Shown here piece after piece: positions 1 to 5,529 of a stretch of DNA of 6,888 bases (within the stretch, counting starts at the first letter, position 1; each line of letters starts with the position of its first letter). The position numbers and the translations under genes were made by a program. This stretch comes from Planctomycetota bacterium (GTDB taxonomy: Bacteria > Planctomycetota > Planctomycetia > Pirellulales > Pirellulaceae). The stretch is from contig JAPLNJ010001223.1 of the NCBI GenBank assembly GCA_026692885.1, positions 1-6,888 of the forward strand. The letters run 5' to 3'. Under the pieces are notes generated by a model. The model saw only the letters and a program-made list of their open reading frames with translations, did no database searches and was not told the DNA's origin.

Positions 1-93
1 TCCACGTTCCGGGGGCTCGCTGCACTCGACCCCGGCCACCCGCCGCCTGCGCGAAAGCCGCGAACCGGAAACGGCACTAGCTCGCGAAACATC

Positions 94-111
94 GGAAGTC
101 TCACGACTTCC
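94..111. repeat. Perfect 7-bp hairpin GGAAGTC-TCAC-GACTTCC
   Basis: Seen directly: a 7-bp perfect inverted repeat with a 4-nt loop, about 80 nt before the receiver start. The downstream bases (ACTACAAACC) contain no T tract. It could be a fragment of a dispersed repeat, an mRNA 5' hairpin or a weak terminator for a gene left of the window. The sequence alone does not decide between these. Confidence 0.55.
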
Positions 112-184
112 ACTACAAACCCGTTCCTGCGCCCAGGAAACGTAAGTCAGCCAAGCATCGGAGCAATCCATGTATCTGGGAGCC

Positions 185-190
185 GGAGGT
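185..190 (+). promoter_or_regulatory. Ribosome binding site GGAGGT of the receiver gene
   Basis: GGAGGT lies 3 nt before the ATG at 194. It is a full-strength Shine-Dalgarno core, though the spacing is tighter than usual. It favours 194 over the in-frame ATG at 170, which has only GGAG at 160-163 with 6-nt spacing. Both starts are possible. Confidence 0.6.
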
Positions 191-193
191 AAG

Positions 194-622
194 ATGATTG
201 ACATTCTGTTGGTCGAAGACAACGAGGGAGATGCGCGTCTGGCCAAGGAGGCCATGCGCGACAGCAAGATCAGGAACAAGCTGCACCATGTATTCGATGG
301 CGAGGAAGCCCTGGACTTTCTCCGCCGCAAGGGGCCGTACGCCCAGTCGCCTCGCCCGGACCTAATCTTGCTCGATCTGAATCTGCCCCGCAAAGATGGC
401 CGGGAAGTACTGGCAGAAATCAAGTCAGACGCGGACTTGAAATGCATTCCCGTCGTGGTGCTGACGGTCAGCAGCGCCGAAGAGGATGTCCTGAAGAGCT
501 ACAATCTGCACGCCAACTGCTACATCACCAAGCCGATCGACTTGGACCAGTTCCTGAAGGTGATCCGCTCGATCGAGGACTTTTGGCTGACGATTGTGCG
601 ATTGCCTGATGGGACCAGGTAA
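194..622 (+). CDS. Stand-alone response regulator receiver, Rcp1-like
   Basis: A cytoplasmic single-domain (CheY-like) receiver of 142 residues that should accept a phosphoryl group from a histidine kinase or hybrid receiver. All receiver landmarks are present: acidic pair E8-D9 in LLVEDN, phospho-acceptor D61 in LLDLNLP, switch residue T91 in VVVLT, and K113-P114 in ITKP. The stretches [13 protein letters not shown] and [10 protein letters not shown] are typical of the family named after cyanobacterial Rcp1, the partner of phytochrome Cph1, but such proteins occur with many PAS/GAF kinases. The protein ends just after the receiver, with no DNA-binding or enzymatic output. The start was set at 194 because the protein then begins [10 protein letters not shown], as many relatives do, and a GGAGGT precedes it; the ATG at 170 would add eight residues. 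The hybrid kinase gene follows on the same strand, suggesting a shared transcript. The actual phosphodonor and the target are inferred or unknown. Confidence 0.94.
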   Translation: MIDILLVEDNEGDARLAKEAMRDSKIRNKLHHVFDGEEALDFLRRKGPYAQSPRPDLILLDLNLPRKDGREVLAEIKSDADLKCIPVVVLTVSSAEEDVLKSYNLHANCYITKPIDLDQFLKVIRSIEDFWLTIVRLPDGTR

Positions 623-823
623 TTGGACAGCACCACTTTGCGCGGCAGGAGCGATGCAACACATCGGAGATTAACCACTTCCGCCCCCGCCGACCTCGTG
701 TCGGTGGAGCGTTGAGTGAGCCCTACAACGATCCCAAGAACATCGCTTCTTTCCCTGACGCCGCCGCGACGCGGCGGAGGCGGCGGCAGGCAAAATGGCG
801 ATGTCCAACTAAGGGTCCAGCAA
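623..823 (+). other. Receiver-kinase intergenic region with two GC-rich hairpins
   Basis: This 201-nt gap separates two probably co-transcribed signalling genes. Two stem-loops can be read directly. The first pairs 687-694 with 700-707 (8 bp with one G-T pair, 5-nt loop CTCGT). The second pairs CCGCCGC at 761-767 with GCGGCGG at 771-777 (3-nt loop). Neither has a following T run. A five-codon ORF (ATG at 795, TAA at 810-812) ends 11 nt before the kinase start. The hairpins could stabilise, process or partly terminate the transcript and so set unequal levels of the two proteins; that is inference. Confidence 0.5.
811..815 (+). promoter_or_regulatory. Ribosome binding site AAGGG deciding the kinase start
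   Basis: AAGGG lies 8 nt before the ATG at 824, a normal Shine-Dalgarno distance. The kinase reading frame stays open upstream to a GTG at 716, but that GTG has no good ribosome site. The added 36 residues would contain a Gly run read from the GC-rich hairpin. The receiver domain begins immediately after the ATG at 824 (MPRIQLLLIED), so 824 is preferred. Confidence 0.65.
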
Positions 824-3800
824 ATGCCGCGAATTCAGTTATTGTTGATCGAGGATCAGCCGGGCGATATCCGTCTGGTTCGCGAGCTGCTGCGTGACAC
901 CCATGACATCGAGGTGCACAGCGTGGATCGGTTGGCCCACGGCCTCGCCCACCTCGCCACCCAGGCCACCGACGTGATCCTGTTGGACCTCGGTTTGCCC
1001 GACAGTGACGGGCTGGACAGCCTGCACGCCGTGACGAGTGCGGCGCCGCAGGTGCCGGTGGTGGTGCTGACCGGCCAGGACGACGAGGCCACCGGCCAGG
1101 AAGCGGTTCGGCAAGGCGCCCAGGACTACCTGGTCAAGGGCCTGATGCCGCCCCGGATGCTGACACGGGTCTTGCGGTTCGCGATCGAACGCAAGCGGGT
1201 GGAGGAAACGTTGCGGCAAGAAAGGGACTTCTCCCAGAAGCTCATCGCTGCGATGCAAGATGGGTTCTCGATCCTGGATCCGCGCGGCGCACACCTAGAC
1301 GTCAACCCGGCCTTCTGCCAGATGACGGGGTTCTCCCGTGAGGAACTGCTCGACACCCGTCCTCCGCATCCGTATTGGCCTCCGAAAGAGTATGCGGCGA
1401 TCGAACAAGCGTTCCAACAAACACAGCGGGGCGAGTTCGATAACTTTGAACTTACGTTCATGCGGAAAGACGGCCAACGCTTTCCCGTAATCGTCAGTCC
1501 CTCGTGGATCAAGGACCAACAGGGCCACGTCGTCAGTTATTTCTCCACCGTCAAAGACATCAGCGTACGCAGGCTGGCCGAAGCGGCGGTGCGGGACCGC
1601 GAGGCACGCTACCGGGCGGTCGTCGAGACCTCGCTGGACGGCTTTTGGATCGTGGATCTGGAAGGCCGCCTGCTGGAGGTCAACGATGCCTACGTGCGCC
1701 GCTCAGGGTACAGCCGCGATGAGTTGCTCACCATGCGGGTTGCCGATCTGGAGGCCAAGGAAGCTCCCGCGGACATCGCAGCCCACATCGAGAGAACCAA
1801 GAGCCAAGGCGGCGATATCTTCCAGACCCTGCATCGGGCCAAGGACGGCACGATCTGGCAGGCGGAGATCGATAGCACCTACTGGCCGATGAACAAGGGA
1901 TGCTTCTTCTTGTTCATCCAGGACATCGCGCACCGCAAACGTGCGGAATTCCTGCTGCAGACGCGAGCCCAGTTGGTCGACATGGTCCAGGCCGACAGCG
2001 TGGACCGGACGCTGCAATTCGCGTTGGACCAGGCGGAGTTGCTGACCGGCAGTGGCGTCGGTTTCTTTCATTTCGTGGATCCGGACCAGGAACACTTGAC
2101 GCTGCAAACGTGGTCCCGCAACACGCTGGACAAGATGTGCAAGGCGGAAGGCCAGGGCCGGCACTATCCGGTCAGTCAGGCGGGCGTGTGGGCGGCTTGC
2201 CTGGCGACCAAGCAGACGGTCATCCACAATGACTACGCTAGCCTGCCGGACAAACGCGGCTTGCCGGAGGGGCACGCGCCGGTGGTGCGGGAGTTGGTCG
2301 TGCCCGTGGTGCGCGGCGGCCTGGTGGTGGCCGTCATGGGCGTGGGCAACAAGACCACGGACTACACGGCGGAGGACGCGGAGGCGGTCGAGACCGTGGC
2401 CGCCATGGTGACCGATATGGTCCTGCGAAAGAAGACCCAGGACGAATTTGCGCAGTTCTTCCAACTGGTGCCGGACCTGGTCTGTATCGCGTCCACGGAC
2501 GGCTACTTCCAGCGGGTTAATGCCGCCTGGGAACAGACACTGGGATATACGCCGGCCGAGTTGTTGGCGATGCCCTTTGTCGAACTTGTCCACCCGGAAG
2601 ACCGGGCCGCGACGCTCCAGGAATTGCAGCAGCTGAAAGGCGAGCAGGCAATCACCAGCTTCGTCAATCGCTATCGGGCACGGGACGACTCCTATCACTG
2701 GCTGGAGTGGAGAACCAGCCCTCCACTGGACGGGAATCGCATCTTCGCCGTGGCCCGCGACGTCACCGAGCGGAAGCAACTGGAAGCCGGTATGGCCCGT
2801 TCCCTCTCACTGTTGCAGGCGACGATCGAGTCCACCGCCGACGGCTTGCTCGTGGTGGACCTCCAGGGGCAGGTGACTGTCTGCAATAGCCACTTCGTCG
2901 AGTTGTTCCGCATCCCGGCCGAATTGCTCCAACGGCGTGAGGACCATGCCCTGCTGGCATTCGTCGTGGAGCAATTCGCGGAGCCGCAGGCTTTTCTTTC
3001 CAGGGTGGTCGAGTTATACGAGCGGCCGGAGGCCGATTCCTTCGACACGCTCCGGTTCTGCGATGGGCGCGTGGTCGAACGCTTTTCGCGTCCGCAACGT
3101 CTGGACGGCCAGGTTGTCGGCCGGGTGTGGAGTTTCCGGGATGTGAGCGAGCGGGAGCGGACGGTGCTGGCCTTGGCCGAAGCCAAACTGGCGGCGGAGA
3201 CGGCCAACCAAGCCAAGAGTGCGTTCCTGGCCAACATGAGCCACGAGATCCGCAGTCCCATGTCGGCCATTCTGGGCTTCAGTGAGATCTTGGATATGTC
3301 GGAGGTCTGCCCCGCCGAGCAACATGAGTTCCTGGGTCTGATCCGCCGCAACGGGGAAGCGTTGTTGCAGCTGATCAACGACGTTCTGGATCTGTCACGC
3401 GTGGAAGCCGGCCAGCAGAAGGTGGAGCAGGTCGAGTGCCGGCTGCAGACGACGATCGACGAATCGCTGGCGGTCGTGGCGGTGCGCGCCGCTGCGAAGG
3501 GGCTGAATCTGGAAGTCGCCTACGACCATCCGCTGCCCGAACGGATTCGGACGGATCCGGCCCGACTGCGTCAAATCCTCGTCAACCTGCTGGCCAACGC
3601 CGTCAAGTTCACGGCGCAAGGCAGCGTCTGCCTGAGCGTGCGCTGCCTGCGGACGGCGGCGGGTAACCCGCGACTGCAGTTGAGCGTGTCCGACACAGGC
3701 ATCGGGATGTCGCTTGACACGCTGGGCGTGCTGTTCCAGCCGTTCATGCAAGGGGATCCGTCGGTCCACCGGCGTTACGGTGGCACCGGACTGGGCCTGG

Positions 3801-4363
3801 CAATTTCCCGCAGCCTGGCTCGCGCACTCGGCGGCGATATCGAAGTCACCAGCGAATTGGGCCGGGGCAGCACCTTCACGCTGACGATCAATCCCGGGCC
3901 GCTGCCGGACCTCCGCACGCCGGCTTCAGCTCCGGCCCTGCCTGCCGCCCGTGAGCGAACGGTGTCCGCTCAACAGTCTCCCTCACTTCAGGGACGCGTG
4001 TTGTACGCGGACGACAGCCCGGCCATCCAACGGTTCGTATGTCACATGCTGCGCAGAATGAACCTGGAACCCGAATCTGCCGAGGACGGCCAGACGGTCT
4101 GCGAGATGGCGGAACGGTCCCGGGCGGAGCGCCAGCCCTACGATCTGATCTTCATGGATATCCAGATGCCGATCCTGAACGGTTACGAAGCCACACGCTG
4201 GCTGCGTCTGCACGGCTGGCAGGGCCCGATCGTGGCCTTGACGGCAAACGCCATGAGTGGCGATCGGGCGAAATGCCTGGAGGCGGGCTGCGACGACTAT
4301 CTTTCAAAACCGATTTCCACCGAAGCGCTGCGCCAGATCCTGACCAAGTACTTGCGGAATTGA
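824..4363 (+). CDS. Soluble multi-sensor hybrid histidine kinase, REC-PAS-PAS-GAF-PAS-PAS-HisKA-HATPase-REC
   Basis: A 1179-residue sensor kinase without signal peptide or membrane segment, so probably cytoplasmic. Rough domain order: receiver 1-120 (E10, D11, phospho-site D55, T83, K105); PAS 130-250; PAS 258-372; GAF 383-533; PAS 540-655; PAS 660-775; a short helical linker; HisKA 795-865 with phospho-histidine H807 in SHEIRSPM; HATPase_c 910-1022 with N921/N925, D957 in SDTGIGM and the GGTGLGL glycines near 986-991; a Pro/Ala-rich linker; and a C-terminal receiver from about 1057 (D1063, D1064, phospho-site D1112 in FMDIQMP, K1162 in SKP). All residues needed for kinase and receiver chemistry appear intact. 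The PAS domains end in the usual DI/DVT/DVS-ER caps, but no heme, flavin or bilin ligand motif is evident, so the signal is unknown. There is no Hpt domain, so onward transfer needs a separate protein; the upstream Rcp1-like receiver is an obvious neighbour. Ser811 stands where Thr or Asn is usual after the histidine. The start at 824 is preferred over GTG 716. Confidence 0.95.
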   Translation: MPRIQLLLIEDQPGDIRLVRELLRDTHDIEVHSVDRLAHGLAHLATQATDVILLDLGLPDSDGLDSLHAVTSAAPQVPVVVLTGQDDEATGQEAVRQGAQDYLVKGLMPPRMLTRVLRFAIERKRVEETLRQERDFSQKLIAAMQDGFSILDPRGAHLDVNPAFCQMTGFSREELLDTRPPHPYWPPKEYAAIEQAFQQTQRGEFDNFELTFMRKDGQRFPVIVSPSWIKDQQGHVVSYFSTVKDISVRRLAEAAVRDREARYRAVVETSLDGFWIVDLEGRLLEVNDAYVRRSGYSRDELLTMRVADLEAKEAPADIAAHIERTKSQGGDIFQTLHRAKDGTIWQAEIDSTYWPMNKGCFFLFIQDIAHRKRAEFLLQTRAQLVDMVQADSVDRTLQFALDQAELLTGSGVGFFHFVDPDQEHLTLQTWSRNTLDKMCKAEGQGRHYPVSQAGVWAACLATKQTVIHNDYASLPDKRGLPEGHAPVVRELVVPVVRGGLVVAVMGVGNKTTDYTAEDAEAVETVAAMVTDMVLRKKTQDEFAQFFQLVPDLVCIASTDGYFQRVNAAWEQTLGYTPAELLAMPFVELVHPEDRAATLQELQQLKGEQAITSFVNRYRARDDSYHWLEWRTSPPLDGNRIFAVARDVTERKQLEAGMARSLSLLQATIESTADGLLVVDLQGQVTVCNSHFVELFRIPAELLQRREDHALLAFVVEQFAEPQAFLSRVVELYERPEADSFDTLRFCDGRVVERFSRPQRLDGQVVGRVWSFRDVSERERTVLALAEAKLAAETANQAKSAFLANMSHEIRSPMSAILGFSEILDMSEVCPAEQHEFLGLIRRNGEALLQLINDVLDLSRVEAGQQKVEQVECRLQTTIDESLAVVAVRAAAKGLNLEVAYDHPLPERIRTDPARLRQILVNLLANAVKFTAQGSVCLSVRCLRTAAGNPRLQLSVSDTGIGMSLDTLGVLFQPFMQGDPSVHRRYGGTGLGLAISRSLARALGGDIEVTSELGRGSTFTLTINPGPLPDLRTPASAPALPAARERTVSAQQSPSLQGRVLYADDSPAIQRFVCHMLRRMNLEPESAEDGQTVCEMAERSRAERQPYDLIFMDIQMPILNGYEATRWLRLHGWQGPIVALTANAMSGDRAKCLEAGCDDYLSKPISTEALRQILTKYLRN

Positions 4364-4414
4364 GGATGGGGGATTGAAGATTGCGGGCAGAAAGTGCAGG
4401 ATCACCAACCGGGC
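4364..4414. other. Short gap between kinase stop and foldback element
   Basis: This 51-nt stretch follows the kinase TGA. It contains the short direct duplication GATTG-AA-GATTG (about 4371-4382) and no hairpin with a T run. No terminator specific to the kinase is seen here; the neighbouring foldback element is the only strong secondary structure available to the transcript. Confidence 0.4.
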
Positions 4415-4586
4415 TATTGAGTCCTAGGTTGCCAATGGCATGGGAGGGCGAGGCTCCTGTATGGGAGCGCGAGGCTCCTGCCGAGCCGGAGCGGGCCGGC
4501 CGTCGGGGACAGCCCACGGCTCCGCGGGAGCGTCGCCCTCCCAATCCGCGTTCTGTCGTCTTCCATTGGCAACCTAGGACGCACTA
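4415..4586. mobile_element. MITE-like or REP-like foldback element between convergent genes
   Basis: Perfect 18-bp inverted repeats form the ends: GTCCTAGGTTGCCAATGG at 4421-4438 and its reverse complement at 4563-4580. Similarity continues outward with two mismatches to a TA at each end (4415-4416 and 4585-4586). Inside, an 11-bp inverted repeat pairs TGGGAGGGCGA at 4441-4451 with 4533-4543. A further GCTCC/GGAGC pairing (4453-4457 with 4527-4531) follows. There is no transposase and no substantial ORF, so it would be non-autonomous. The TA at both ends would suit a Tc1/mariner-IS630-type target duplication, but TA is short and part of the symmetry, so this is only suggestive. The element fills the gap between the kinase and trpA. 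As RNA it would fold strongly from either direction and could act as a 3' end or transcript-protecting structure for both genes. It could also be an extended REP/BIME unit. Confidence 0.72.
4441..4480. repeat. Tandem 21-nt repeat, two copies, inside the foldback element
   Basis: TGGGAGGGCGAGGCTCCTG (4441-4459) recurs at 4462-4480 with one substitution (G4447 to C4468), giving a 21-nt period. A third, inverted and diverged copy is the 11-bp arm at 4533-4543. Each copy carries GGGAG and CTCC, so each could form its own small hairpin. Confidence 0.8.
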
Positions 4587-5387
4587 GGCTTGCAGCGCCT
4601 GCAGCAAGGTTCCCGCGAACTCCCGCACGTCCGCCAGCACGCTCGCGCGGGGGCGATTAGCAGCGTCGGCGAAGCGGCGAACCAATGCCGAGCCGACAAT
4701 CAATCCGTCGGCCACGGGAGCCAAGGCTCGCACATGCTCCGGGCGGCTGATCCCAAAACCGATGCAGATCGGCAAGTCGGTCTGTTGGCGCAGCCACGCG
4801 ACATTGTCTTGTAGCTGGGGAGGTAGTTCGGTACGCTCGCCGGTGATGCCCGTGAGCGAGACATAGTACAGGAACCCGGACGAGGATTCCGCGATGCGGA
4901 CAGCCCGCGCGCGCGGCGTCGTGGGGGTCACGAGTTGAATCAGGCTGAAATCCTCGCGGCGACAGATCTCGCGGAATTCGTCGGCCTCCTCCACGAGCAG
5001 GTCGGGAATGATCGCACCGGCGACGCCCGCCGCTTTCGCCGCAGTGACATAACGCGCCAACCCGTAGCGATAGACGATCGCATAGCTGACCATGGTCACC
5101 AGGGGCATGGCCATCTCGCGGGTGACGCCTCCCAGCATGTCCAGAATCTGCGGCAATTTGATCTTCCGCGCCAAAGCTCGCGTGTAAGAAGCCTGAATGA
5201 CCGGCCCATCAGCGACCGGGTCGCTGTACGGAATCCCCAGTTCACACAACTGGCAGCCGCTGGCCGCCAACTCGCGCACCACCGCAGCGGTGAAATCAAG
5301 ATCGGGATCGCCCGCCGTGACAAACGGCATCAAAGCCTTGCGGCCCGTGGCACGGAGTTGCCGAAATAATACGTCGATCGTTGACAT
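4584..5387 (-). CDS. trpA: Tryptophan synthase alpha subunit
   Basis: Cleaves indole-3-glycerol phosphate to glyceraldehyde-3-phosphate and indole, which is channelled to the beta subunit; the penultimate half-reaction of tryptophan synthesis in the cytoplasmic alpha2-beta2 complex. The 267-residue TIM-barrel protein has normal family length. Landmarks: PFVTAGDPD near 21-29, the catalytic pair E49 and D60 in ELGIPYSDPVADGP (the same numbers as in the enteric enzyme), the YVSLTGITG loop at 175-183, and phosphate-binding GFGIS (210-214) and VGSA (231-234). The start is the ATG at 5387 because MSTIDVLF is the natural amino end; AAGGAG lies 11 nt upstream (5404-5399). The frame stays open to a TTG at 5465, but those 26 extra residues look like translated spacer. 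The gene lies 124 nt downstream of trpB. Its TAG stop falls at the edge of the foldback element. Confidence 0.98.
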   Translation of the reverse strand: MSTIDVLFRQLRATGRKALMPFVTAGDPDLDFTAAVVRELAASGCQLCELGIPYSDPVADGPVIQASYTRALARKIKLPQILDMLGGVTREMAMPLVTMVSYAIVYRYGLARYVTAAKAAGVAGAIIPDLLVEEADEFREICRREDFSLIQLVTPTTPRARAVRIAESSSGFLYYVSLTGITGERTELPPQLQDNVAWLRQQTDLPICIGFGISRPEHVRALAPVADGLIVGSALVRRFADAANRPRASVLADVREFAGTLLQALQA

Positions 5388-5511
5388 GTCCTCTTCTTCT
5401 CCTTCGGTCTTCAGCCGTGCTCGGGCTCTGCCATCCGTGCGGGTAACAAAATCTGGAAAACACAAACAACGAGTCCTTAGCCCTCAGCTCTCAGCTCTCA
5501 GCTCTCAGCTC
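5388..5511 (-). other. trpB-trpA spacer
   Basis: The 124-nt spacer begins with the rest of the heptad repeat, passes through an A/T-richer patch (about 5447-5470) and ends in a purine-rich run before trpA that includes AAGGAG at 5404-5399. No T-box, attenuator, tRNA-like structure or convincing internal promoter is seen. trpB and trpA are often adjacent with little or no gap, so a spacer of this size is looser than usual. Confidence 0.6.
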
Positions 5512-5529
5512 TCAGCTCTCAGCTCTCAG
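5474..5529. repeat. Heptanucleotide tandem repeat (CTCTCAG), overlapping the trpB 3' end
   Basis: Six exact consecutive copies of CTCTCAG occupy 5488-5529. They are preceded by CCCTCAG (5481-5487) and the weaker TCCTTAG (5474-5480), giving eight units in all. Read on the - strand the unit is CTGAGAG. The first units form TrpB codons 403-407 (LRAES), and the TGA stop at 5514-5512 also lies in the repeat; the remainder extends into the spacer. The repeats are contiguous, with no unique spacers, so this is not a CRISPR array. Confidence 0.95.

Larger units (their letters stand above)
1..193. other. Upstream non-coding stretch with short inverted repeats
   Basis: No convincing gene is seen before the receiver gene. 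Two inverted repeats stand out. CCGGGG at 9-14 pairs with CCCCGG at 30-35. GGAAGTC at 94-100 pairs perfectly with GACTTCC at 105-111 across a 4-nt loop (TCAC). Neither is followed by a T run on the + strand, so neither looks like a classical intrinsic terminator. The promoter of the receiver gene should lie here or further upstream, but I see no clear -35/-10 pair. The left part resembles dispersed intergenic repeats of planctomycetes as I remember them; that is a recollection, not a search result. Confidence 0.5.

Noticed and set aside
716..823. N-terminal extension of the kinase from GTG 716
   Set aside because: The 36 extra residues are low-complexity (Arg and Gly runs) and precede a receiver that begins normally at the ATG at 824, which has an AAGGG at good distance.
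712..897. Possible small protein from a TTG at 712
   Set aside because: It starts with TTG, runs through the GC hairpin as an Arg run and then overlaps the kinase receiver in another frame. No sign of selection is seen.
1703..2779. Long open frame on the - strand opposite the kinase (358 codons)
   Set aside because: It lies antisense to well-conserved PAS and GAF coding sequence, its translation is His/Arg/Gln-rich without a recognisable domain, and long antisense frames are expected in GC-rich DNA.
4421..4580. Classical intrinsic terminator
   Set aside because: The stem is long and interrupted and no T run follows on either strand. Any terminator role would be non-canonical, so the structure is called a foldback element.
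5388..5465. N-terminal extension of TrpA from TTG 5465
   Set aside because: It has a rare start codon, no ribosome site and no match to the TrpA fold. MSTIDVLF at 5387 is the natural beginning.
5474..5529. CRISPR array
   Set aside because: The units are 7 nt and contiguous with no spacers; it is a microsatellite-type tandem repeat.
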